Origin: Serpula lacrymans var. lacrymans S7.9 | Lineage: Eukaryota > Basidiomycota > Agaricomycetes > Boletales > Serpulaceae | Assembly: GCF_000218685.1 (NCBI RefSeq) | Contig: NW_006763299.1 | Span: forward strand, 62,001 to 126,000 | Length of the DNA stretch: 64,000 nt | Direction of reading: 5' to 3' | Notes under the pieces: generated by a model | Database searches by the model: none | The model's input: the letters and a program-made list of their open reading frames with translations, nothing else | Told to the model about the DNA's origin: nothing | Program-made: the position numbers and the translations under genes | Shown here: one piece after another, positions 32,477 through 40,023 of the stretch | Numbering within the stretch: position 1 is the stretch's first letter | How the letters are laid out: each line of letters opens with the position of its first letter

Positions 32477-32647
32477 CTACCCAGTGTGCTGGCTAGCTGG
32501 AAGCGATGTCCAGTCTCTGATCTGTGATATAAAGTGGTAGCGATGGTTAAGAAAGCCTGTGAGGGCTATGAGAAGTAAGATGGCAAAGGATACCTCTAGC
32601 CCTAGAGCCAGAGGTGTAACGGGAAAAGCGTTTGAGAACCAAGACAT
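32477..32647 (-). CDS. LTR-encoded short hydrophobic ORF (Gypsy-1, 3' LTR copy)
   Basis: A 56-codon ORF starts 36 nt into the LTR and 49 nt after the pol stop. The peptide begins MSWFSNAFPVTPLALGLE and continues with a hydrophobic FAILLLIALTGFL stretch that could span a membrane. The tail is polar. Gypsy-2, whose LTR is otherwise much diverged, has an ORF at the same place whose start (MSW) and core (PVTPLALGLE) are identical, with most third positions different; that pattern indicates selection on protein. In the 3' LTR it lies on the genomic RNA downstream of pol. I know of no described gene here. Function is unknown; an accessory or env-like membrane peptide is only a guess. Confidence 0.55.
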   Translation of the reverse strand: MSWFSNAFPVTPLALGLEVSFAILLLIALTGFLNHRYHFISQIRDWTSLPASQHTG

Positions 32648-32695
32648 AACGAAGATAGGAAAATAATAAAACGGTCCTTACATTACCCCCCCCTT

Positions 32696-35600
32696 TTATA
32701 TTCTTGTCCCAAGAATCTTAGCGCCGCAGTCCGTGAAGCGGTTTGTGATCCAGTCGAAAAGGCGGGGTTTTTTGGTTGTAGTAGTGAAATTTTCATAAGG
32801 ACGAAATCGTAAAGCGGCGGAGGCGATGACACGTGGGGCGGCAGGGTGTTTGTGGTGGAAGGTGGCAATAAGCGAGGGGGAATTTTTTAAATGGTGATCG
32901 GGTTCCCACGTCCTCTCCGTGATCGGGTATCCCTTCCAATGGACGAAGTAATCGAGCTTAGCCCCTTTGAGTTTAGTGGGCCGAGAAGCGATGATTTCTT
33001 CGGCTTCGTATTCGACTGCGCCATCAACTTGGATCGGCGGAGGTTTCAAGGTACGAGGTTGATTGGGGAACTCCGGCGTGTGATACGGTGATAAGAGGAT
33101 TTCGTTGAATACGGGATGGATCGCCTTCCAGGATCTAGGGACGTCAAGGAGATAAGCGGATGGGCCGACCTTTGCCTTTACCGTAAATGGGCCAAATCGC
33201 TTGTCATCTAACTTCTTCATCGGTCGATCGGTGGAGATATGAGTTCCCTCTAACCACACCTTATCTCCTTTGTGATATTCTCGTGCTTCCGTGCGTTTCC
33301 GGTCATAGTACTTTTTGAGGTTTTGATTCGCGAGTAATAATGATTGCCGAGTTTGTTCGTGTAGTTTCGCCATAGAGGTTGCGAAATCTTCGGCGGCTTG
33401 CGAGCGCCCTGAAGGCTTCTGACCGGTCCCTTTACGAGGGTGAGAACCATAATTTACAAAGAAGGGGGTCTGATTGGTCGCGGAGTGAAGATGATTGTTG
33501 TACGTGAACTCGGCAATGGCTAGCCAATCAGCCCAGTCGTCTTGTCGGTGATTAATGAACGTGCGTAGGTAATGTTCCAGGTCTTGATTGATTCGTTCGG
33601 ACTGCCCGTCAGTTTGGGGATGGTAACCTGTTGACAGACCGGGTTCGATCCCAAGGGTTTGATAGAAGTCCTTGGTGAAGTTCGACATGAATTGAGGTCC
33701 TCTATCCGATATAATCTTTTCCGGGATGCCGTGTAGTCGTATGACCGAATCTCGTAGTTGTTTGGCGTAGCCTAACGAATCGAGAGTAACGTGCGTTGGT
33801 ACGAAGTGAGCCATTTTCGAGAATCTGTCAACAAAAACCTGGATAGCGTCGTATCCGTTTGACTCTGGTAACGCTCCGATGAGATCCGTCGTGATTATCT
33901 GCCAAGGACGGTCAGGGATCGGATTTGGATGGAGGGGAGCATGCGGTTTTTGACGATGCGACTTTGTTCTCTGACATATCTCGCATCCTGCGACATATTT
34001 CCTGATATCTCTCCTGAGGCTAGGCCACCAGAATGATCGGTTTACTCCTTCGTGCGTCTTTCTTTCTCCTGGGTGTCCGCTGAGGCTCGTGTCATGTTCT
34101 TCTTCGATAATACGTGCCCTCAACTTTGGGTCTTGGGGTACGTAGATTTTGTTTTTGAAGGATCCTAACGTCAACTCGTCTTCTTTCTCATTTCCTATCC
34201 AGACGATTCCGTCTCGTTTCTTCCAAACCTCTGGATCTTCTTTCAACTTCCTTACTACGTAATCGTCTAGTTTGTGCTGCGAAGCTAGCAGTTCGTCCAG
34301 GTAGTGTTCTTCTAACACGTCCTCCATAGTATAAATATTTGCTTCCGCGAGCTGAGGTAGAAGGACCTGTCCTTCGTTGTCTCTCTCGCCTCTCGGATGG
34401 TCTACTCTTCGACTAAGTAGGTCCGCTTTCGTGTTCGCCGAGCCTTTCACATGCTCTAACTTGAAATCGTATCTCGCTAGTGTGTCCATCCACCTAGCTT
34501 GTCGTCTGTTTACTTTCTGGGGATCTCTGAAGTAGGTGAGGTTCTGATGGTCGGTGAATATGGTGAACTGGTGTTTAGCTCCCATGAGGAGGTGTCGCCA
34601 TTCTTCCAATGCATGCATTACCGCTAGCATCTCTTTATCCCAGATAGCGTAATTTCTCTCTGCAGGGTTCATCGACTTTGATAGGAATGCGACCGGTCTC
34701 CATTTCCCTTCTTGCTGCTGGGATAACACCGCTCCTGTGGCGTAGTTGGAGGCGTCGCATTCAACTTTGAATGGATCTTCGTCGTTAGGGATTGCGAGTG
34801 TGGGCGAAGTGGTGATTGTCTTTTTGAGAACGTCGAACGCTCGTTGTTGGTCTTCAGCCCACTCCCAATCTACCTTTCCGGTGAGGATCGTCAGTGGTTT
34901 GGCAATCTTTCCATAGTCCCTGATGAATCGTCTGTAAAAGTTCGAAAACCCTAGGAACGACTGTAACTCCTTCTTGGTTCGTGGTATCGGCCATTCTGCA
35001 ACTGCCTGTACTTTTAGCGGGTCCATACGAATCGTATCATGGGAGATGATCATTCCCAGATATTCGACTTCTTTCTTCTCAAACTCGCATTTCTCTGGCT
35101 TGAGATATAATTGATTGTCTGCGAGTATCTGAAGAACTTTTGATACGATCTTCCTGTGTTCCTCTAATGAGTCGGTGAATATCATGATGTCGTCGAGGTA
35201 TACGATAACTGATCCTTCGTTGATTAGGTCTCGGAGGAGTCGGTCCATCATTGTCTGAAAGGTGGCTGGGGAGTTCGTGAGTCCGAAGAACATAACCAGA
35301 GGTTCGAACAGTCCTCTGTTAGTTCTGAAGGCGGCCTTATGCTCATCTCCTTCTTTGATTCGAACATTATTATATCCCCAACGGACATCTAGCTTGGTGA
35401 AGAATCTAGCTCCTTTAAGTCGGTTTATCAGTTCTGAAATGAGGGGTAACGTATATCGGTTTTTGATCGTAAGGGCGTTGAGTTTCCGATAGTCTTGTAC
35501 TGGTCTGAGAGATCCGTCTTTTTTCTTGATAAAGAAGAACGGGGATGCGTAAGGGGATTTTGACACTCTAATCCTCCCTGTCTCTAGGTTCTCTTTCAAG

Positions 35601-36610
35601 AATTCGTCAAGATGAATCTGTTCGTCACGGTTAAGTGGATACGTTTTACAGTCTAGACCTTTGGCTTCTGGTAGGAGTTCAATTGCGTGGTCCCAGACTC
35701 GTCGTGGGGGTAGTTTGTCAAATGACGCTTTTGTGAATACTGGCTCAAAATGATGATAAAACGGGGGGACGACGTCTCTGAACGTGAGTGTTGACTTTGC
35801 TCGTTCTGATTCTTCCGCAATCTGTTGGCTTTTGGTTTGAGATACGTTGCTTTCGACGGAAATTTTGTCAATCCTGCTCTGTAAGTCTACAGCGATGACT
35901 CTATCTCCGTCTTCAGGGTGATACTCCGTATCATCGGAAGGGTACGTGATGGTGTTGGTTTGCCAGTTGATGTTGGGATTCGTGCGTCGTAGCCAGTCGT
36001 GTCCTAATAAAATTCTGGCCTCTCTCTGTCCAGTGACCAGGAAGTCCATTAATTCCGTGCGACCTGCCACAGTTAGGCGAAGTGTCACATATTCCGTCAA
36101 AGGTCCAGTGCGATTCTTGGTTCCATCAGCGTTTGAGACAATGACACGAGTTGGCAGTGGTTTTGTGGAAATGTTGTGTTGCCGAACAAAGGCTTCGTCA
36201 ATGATAGAATCTGTGCATCCTGAATCTATCAAAACTGGTATGACATGCGTCTGGTGATCGTCAATAGTGGATAATTGGCATTGTAGCGAGAGTTTGCGTT
36301 GATGAGATGGGGGGAGGGATGAGAAATCTTTGATCACATTCAACTGCTCTACGATATACTCTTCATTGTGTTGCTTGAGTAAATTGATTGTATCCGTCGT
36401 GATGTGTGGGTAACACTGGGGTGAGGCCCAGTTCCGAACCAATGCTTTGGCTCTTTCTTCTTTCTGGTCTTTAATTCGTCGAGCCAACCATTCCGCTGAA
36501 TGTGGCTTAGCGTATTTCTCGGCACGTAGGTTTTGGGAAACATGTTTCGATTTATCAGTTACAAATACATTTTCCGAACCGTGCTTACTGGTCAGAGAGT
36601 CCGTGCTTAC
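32696..36610 (-). CDS. pol: Gypsy-1 pol polyprotein with chromodomain
   Basis: About 1300 codons, open throughout. Order: aspartic protease (PVLIDSGCTDSIID), reverse transcriptase (LRPVQDYRKLN, then catalytic YLDDIMIF), RNase H (FKVECDASNYATGAVLSQ and TDHQNLTYF), integrase with an HHCC finger (H..H..C..C near GHPGERKTHEGV) and DDE core (TDLIGALPESNGYDAIQVF, SDRGPQF, SERINQDLEHYL). A C-terminal chromodomain ends the protein (EYEAEEIIASR, DYFVHWKGYP, RTWEPDHHL). The frame is -1 relative to gag and overlaps its end, so a frameshift probably makes Gag-Pol; no ATG is needed. Chromodomains of this type direct integration toward particular chromatin. Confidence 0.95.
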   Translation of the reverse strand, partial: VSTDSLTSKHGSENVFVTDKSKHVSQNLRAEKYAKPHSAEWLARRIKDQKEERAKALVRNWASPQCYPHITTDTINLLKQHNEEYIVEQLNVIKDFSSLPPSHQRKLSLQCQLSTIDDHQTHVIPVLIDSGCTDSIIDEAFVRQHNISTKPLPTRVIVSNADGTKNRTGPLTEYVTLRLTVAGRTELMDFLVTGQREARILLGHDWLRRTNPNINWQTNTITYPSDDTEYHPEDGDRVIAVDLQSRIDKISVESNVSQTKSQQIAEESERAKSTLTFRDVVPPFYHHFEPVFTKASFDKLPPRRVWDHAIELLPEAKGLDCKTYPLNRDEQIHLDEFLKENLETGRIRVSKSPYASPFFFIKKKDGSLRPVQDYRKLNALTIKNRYTLPLISELINRLKGARFFTKLDVRWGYNNVRIKEGDEHKAAFRTNRGLFEPLVMFFGLTNSPATFQTMMDRLLRDLINEGSVIVYLDDIMIFTDSLEEHRKIVSKVLQILADNQLYLKPEKCEFEKKEVEYLGMIISHDTIRMDPLKVQAVAEWPIPRTKKELQSFLGFSNFYRRFIRDYGKIAKPLTILTGKVDWEWAEDQQRAFDVLKKTITTSPTLAIPNDEDPFKVECDASNYATGAVLSQQQEGKWRPVAFLSKSMNPAERNYAIWDKEMLAVMHALEEWRHLLMGAKHQFTIFTDHQNLTYFRDPQKVNRRQARWMDTLARYDFKLEHVKGSANTKADLLSRRVDHPRGERDNEGQVLLPQLAEANIYTMEDVLEEHYLDELLASQHKLDDYVVRKLKEDPEVWKKRDGIVWIGNEKEDELTLGSFKNKIYVPQDPKLRARIIEEEHDTSLSGHPGERKTHEGVNRSFWWPSLRRDIRKYVAGCEICQRTKSHRQKPHAPLHPNPIPDRPWQIITTDLIGALPESNGYDAIQVFVDRFSKMAHFVPTHVTLDSLGYAKQLRDSVIRLHGIPEKIISDRGPQFMSNFTKDFYQTLGIEPGLSTGYHPQTDGQSERINQDLEHYLRTFINHRQDDWADWLAIAEFTYNNHLHSATNQTPFFVNYGSHPRKGTGQKPSGRSQAAEDFATSMAKLHEQTRQSLLLANQNLKKYYDRKRTEAREYHKGDKVWLEGTHISTDRPMKKLDDKRFGPFTVKAKVGPSAYLLDVPRSWKAIHPVFNEILLSPYHTPEFPNQPRTLKPPPIQVDGAVEYEAEEIIASRPTKLKGAKLDYFVHWKGYPITERTWEPDHHLKNSPSLIATFHHKHPAAPRVIASAALRFRPYENFTTTTKKPRLFDWITNRFTDCGAKILGTRI

Positions 36611-37527
36611 TCCTGACCTTCGAGAAAATCCTTCGTCTTCGTCTCCTCCTGGGTTGTGGTTGCTTCTCTAGCTGCAACTTTCTTCAGAGGGCAGTTCCTT
36701 GCGATATGACCCGGCTGGCCACATCCGTAACATAATCTGAACCGACTCTGTCGGTCTGTATCCATGGGTACGCCTTGTCCGGGGAATACACCTCTCTGAG
36801 GTTGATCCTCGAACCTTCTTGCATACTGATTCGTCTGGGGTCTCGCCATCTGCTGTGGCTGCGGCTGTTGCACATGCTGGTGCGTATACGTCTGTTGTTT
36901 ATAGATAGGTCGCGACGGCTGCGTGACTTCTCTCTTTCGTCTTTCGTCTAGCTGAAACTCTTCTCTCCGTGCCTCCCATGCGTAGGCTTGCGTCTTCCAC
37001 TCAGCAAATGTTTTCGGTAGGTCTCTCTGGATGATGACGAAATCACAGATTCGAGAGTGAAGATTCTTTTTGAGAATACGATTGATCACGTCAAAGTGAG
37101 TGGTAGCGTCATATCCGGCCTTGTCCATGAGCGTTGTGAAATGGCTAAAGAATTCATCGCAATGCTTGTTCTCCTGTTTGTATGTCTCGATCTCGTTTAC
37201 CGCCTGTGATCTTTCGTTTGGATTCCCGAATACTTGGGCTAGATCGGTTAGGACGGTCGAGAGAGTCGGCCATACGGGGGTAGTTGCGTCGAGAGCTTTG
37301 GTAAGCACGTTCTCTTTCCAAGCTTTTACTGTCGATGTTCCTTGGTCGCTGATTTTGGACAGGAGGTAGATGAGCTTCGTCTTCTCGTCTGGAAAGTAGG
37401 ATGCGTAGGCGGTTAAGTATAACTGTAGTGCTTGGCGCCATGCTATGAATCGTTCCTTTTCTCCTTTGAATTCGAAGGGTTCTGCTGCGAGTGTTACTTT
37501 GCCGTGTAACTGCGTGGGGTTAGACAT
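36607..37527 (-). CDS. gag: Gypsy-1 Gag
   Basis: 306 residues from the first ATG. The Gag domain is recognised by EPFEFKGEKERFIAWRQALQ and the pattern of hydrophobic helices, typical of chromovirus capsids. A Gln-rich linker leads to a CCHC zinc knuckle (CYGCGQPGHIARNCPL) that binds genomic RNA. The frame is open upstream with a Pro-rich stretch but without an ATG. The C-terminus (KDFLEGQE) overlaps the pol frame in -1 register. Confidence 0.92.
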   Translation of the reverse strand: MSNPTQLHGKVTLAAEPFEFKGEKERFIAWRQALQLYLTAYASYFPDEKTKLIYLLSKISDQGTSTVKAWKENVLTKALDATTPVWPTLSTVLTDLAQVFGNPNERSQAVNEIETYKQENKHCDEFFSHFTTLMDKAGYDATTHFDVINRILKKNLHSRICDFVIIQRDLPKTFAEWKTQAYAWEARREEFQLDERRKREVTQPSRPIYKQQTYTHQHVQQPQPQQMARPQTNQYARRFEDQPQRGVFPGQGVPMDTDRQSRFRLCYGCGQPGHIARNCPLKKVAAREATTTQEETKTKDFLEGQE

Positions 37528-37672
37528 GGATGAGGGTTTTGGAGGAATTGGAGGTGGAGGTGGGCGTGTAGGCGGTAGCGGTAGGGTTTGTCTGGGTGGA
37601 GTCTCTGGTTCTATGGACGGTCTTGGGTTTCGATATTCGGAAAACACTTTGAAGGATTGAAACGAGTTTTAT

Positions 37673-38806
37673 TTAGTTCGAATCGTAATCAAACTCGTCA
37701 CTCCAATCGTTAGAAGTAAATCCAAAAATATTTTCTTCTTCTTCCAAATCTCTTTCTACCTGTGAGCTAGTGGTAGAATTACTGTCCAAGTTCGAGGTTG
37801 TTTCGTCTGGTGAGGGGGTTCTTTCTATAAGAATGTTTCCTTGGATTAACGAGGAGACGGGAGGAATATAAGAGAAATTTCCGTGGGTCAGATGGTACTC
37901 TGGTTTGTACTGCGAGTAGACTCTGTTGTTTTCTCGAATAAATACTCCCCAGAACTCGGTGTTGATCTCGGTAACGATGAAACGATCTGTGGGGTGGCGG
38001 ATGACTAAATCAAAAACTTCTTTTCCGTAGTTTTGGTATTCTCTGAACAATCGACAGACGTTCCTGATCTGTCTTTGTTCTCTTTCCCAATTCCTTCCTT
38101 CGAGGATCTCGTGTCCAATCTTAAACACTAATCTGCGAAATTGCGATATGCAGGCTACTATCCTTCGTATTGCGTCGCGGCAGAAAGGGGTGACAACTAA
38201 TACGTGGACTCCTGTTTTAAGATAATCTCGTGTGTTGAAGGCGTCGTTCTGTTCGGGAGTGAGGGGGACGTCGAAGAAGAATGGTATTTCCCGATAGAAT
38301 TTGATGAGATCGGTTTCGTAAATTCCAATTCTTGTAAAAAGAAGTTCAAGAGGGGTAGGGTTAAATGACGCTGTAACGTATACGTCAATTTTGGATGGTT
38401 CGAGATAGGGCGTAAGGAATTCTAGGTAGGGTGCGGAGTAGGGTCGTCGGTGGATGATGATTCCGCAGGGAAGTAGGTAGTGGATTTCTCTCCCGTCTTG
38501 TTCTGGTGAGAACCCAAGTTGGGGAGTTTCGACGTAGTTCGGGAGGTGATAGATGCGTGGGGAGATTCCGTCGGATAGTATGAGAAGAGCTGTTTTATGT
38601 TCTGCCGCTCGTCGTCTGAGGGCTCGTCTTTCTTCACTGTCGTTCCGACGAGGGGGTTCTAGAATTCTTTGTTCGTAGACTTCGATCGATAGGTGCTCTA
38701 GGTGTATCGAATTGAACCTGTACAATTCTCTGGACGCTTGATCGGATTCCCAAAAGCAGGTTTGAGCAGCTGCCGATGCGTACTCAAGTAAGCGCGACGT
38801 ATTGAC
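37673..38806 (-). CDS. Long Met-less reading frame upstream of Gypsy-1 gag
   Basis: About 375 open codons on the coding strand between leader and gag, on an element whose other ORFs are intact. No methionine codon is seen anywhere in the frame. The sequence has normal protein composition, with blocks such as RVVFKIGHEIL-like helices, IYHLPNYVETPQLGF and an acidic C-terminus (DWSDEFDYDSN). Its start overlaps the end of the 98-codon frame just upstream in another register, so the two may be expressed as one product through frameshifting or splicing. No family was recognised. Upstream ORFs before gag are unusual in chromoviruses; a captured host gene, accessory gene or decayed gene are all possible. 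Confidence 0.5.
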   Translation of the reverse strand, partial: VNTSRLLEYASAAAQTCFWESDQASRELYRFNSIHLEHLSIEVYEQRILEPPRRNDSEERRALRRRAAEHKTALLILSDGISPRIYHLPNYVETPQLGFSPEQDGREIHYLLPCGIIIHRRPYSAPYLEFLTPYLEPSKIDVYVTASFNPTPLELLFTRIGIYETDLIKFYREIPFFFDVPLTPEQNDAFNTRDYLKTGVHVLVVTPFCRDAIRRIVACISQFRRLVFKIGHEILEGRNWEREQRQIRNVCRLFREYQNYGKEVFDLVIRHPTDRFIVTEINTEFWGVFIRENNRVYSQYKPEYHLTHGNFSYIPPVSSLIQGNILIERTPSPDETTSNLDSNSTTSSQVERDLEEEENIFGFTSNDWSDEFDYDSN

Positions 38807-39094
38807 GGAGTTGGGAGATTTCGAATGCTAAATCGTCGACGGCTAGAACTAGTTCTTCTAGTTCAGAAACGGGGGAAGAGGCGGCTGATGAGTCTTCGTA
38901 GTACTCAGTTTCTGTGTCGCTGTGGGCAGGCTGGGGGTTCGTGGCAACGTTGACAGGTACTGCAACGTGGAGGTCTCGGTTGTTGAGGGCGCGGTGGAAT
39001 TCCTCGAGTGAACGTCGTTCTTCGTCCGTTACTAGGCTCTCTCTGATGTTCGACAGTTTGACGATTGTAGAAGTGATCAAAGACGACAGCTAGG
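38784..39094 (-). CDS. Short frame at the Gypsy-1 leader, upstream of the Met-less ORF
   Basis: An open frame of about 100 codons without ATG, preceded by an acceptor-like CACCCTAG. It contains RESLVTDEERRSLEEFHRAL and an acidic segment ending in ELEELVLAVDDLAFEISQL. It overlaps the following frame by roughly 20 nt in another register. Probably the N-terminal part of the same product, reached by splicing of the leader; unproven. Confidence 0.35.
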
Positions 39095-39308
39095 GTGAGG
39101 ACTTGAGCTAGAACAAGTAAGAGTATTACTTCGAGGTGGGTAGGAATGTTGGAGAGGACAACTAGCTAGCTTAGCTAGAAGGCAAGTGGTTGTTTTGGAT
39201 GGGTAGGAGGACGGTGAATGACAACACGTCCGAGGGATGAAGGAAAAGGTAGATTAGGGCTATAATGGGTTCAAGCGAGATGGTGCGCTGTGAACGGATT
39301 GTAGAGTG

Positions 39309-39319
39309 AGCTTTCTATT
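39309..39319 (-). promoter_or_regulatory. Gypsy-1 self-priming primer-binding site
   Basis: AATAGAAAGCT on the minus strand, one base after the 5' LTR end. It is complementary over 11 nt to the predicted mRNA start AGCTTTCTATT, as in Tf1 of fission yeast where the mRNA 5' end primes minus-strand synthesis. No match to a usual tRNA 3' end is seen. Confidence 0.6.
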
Positions 39320-39320
39320 T

Positions 39321-40018
39321 TGTGAGGCAACGATAAACTATAACAAGAACTAAACCTATCTCCTTCTGCACTTGCAGGGAGTAAGGGTTCGATGAGCTTG
39401 AGGTCAACAGACGCTAATGAATACAGCGAGTCGAGGACTTTTTAAGAGGTAAGCTTCAAAGGTTCTTGTTGAGGAGTAAAGCGGGTAAATTCAGTAATAG
39501 AAAGCTAAGGAGCTATACATGAATAGGTACGGCTTTATATAGGGAACTGTCCGTGCCTCAGACCGAAAAGAGAATATACAAAAAGTGGTCTGAGGGATTA
39601 ATCAACCAATAAGAAAAAGGGGAGGTAACTATCGTACGACTTCTGACTTGATTAATCAGCAGGTGAGAGATTTGTACTAATAATAGAAGATTGTCACGTG
39701 TGGTCAGGAACCGTATCCTCATAATGAGGTACGATTCTAGATAAGGCGTTATTAGTATTACCAGGCTTTACTGGGGCTTGGAGCTGGTTGGCGAGATGCC
39801 TACTACCAGTCCCTACCCAGTGTGCTGGCTAGCTGGAAGCGATGTCCAGTCTCTGATCTGTGATATAAAGTGGTAGCGATGGTTAAGAAAGCCTGTGAGG
39901 GCTATGAGAAGTAAGATGGCAAAGGATACCTCTAGCCCTAGAGCCAGAGGTGTAACGGGAAAAGCGTTTGAGAACCAAGACATAACGAAGATAGGAAAAT
40001 AATAAAACGGTCCTTACA
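39321..40018 (-). repeat. Gypsy-1 5' LTR
   Basis: 698 bp; TATATAA at 39535-39541 and predicted transcript start 39506. One difference from the 3' LTR was seen by eye. Confidence 0.95.
39813..39983 (-). CDS. LTR-encoded short hydrophobic ORF (Gypsy-1, 5' LTR copy)
   Basis: Second copy of the 56-codon ORF. In the 5' LTR it lies upstream of the predicted transcription start, so only the 3' LTR copy would be carried on the genomic RNA. Confidence 0.45.
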   Translation of the reverse strand: MSWFSNAFPVTPLALGLEVSFAILLLIALTGFLNHRYHFISQIRDWTSLPASQHTG

Positions 40019-40023
40019 CACTG

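Larger units (their letters stand above)
31985..32682 (-). repeat. Gypsy-1 3' LTR
   Basis: 698 bp; TGTAAGG...GCCTCACA in element orientation. The first 206 nt hold the conserved short ORF, followed further in by the TATA box and predicted transcription start. Confidence 0.95.
31985..40018 (-). mobile_element. Ty3/gypsy chromovirus Gypsy-1, apparently intact
   Basis: An 8034-bp element with 698-bp LTRs, flanked by the 5-bp target duplication CACTG (31980-31984 and 40019-40023). I see one LTR difference (C at 32363, T at 39699). Minus-strand content: an upstream Met-less frame, gag with a CCHC knuckle, and pol in protease-RT-RNase H-integrase order with a C-terminal chromodomain, which defines a chromovirus. 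The polypurine tract (AAAAGGGGGGGG) adjoins the 3' LTR. The region next to the 5' LTR is complementary to the predicted mRNA 5' end, implying self-priming. Every main ORF is open, so this copy may still be competent. It split the RT of Copia-1 and is therefore younger. Confidence 0.95.
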
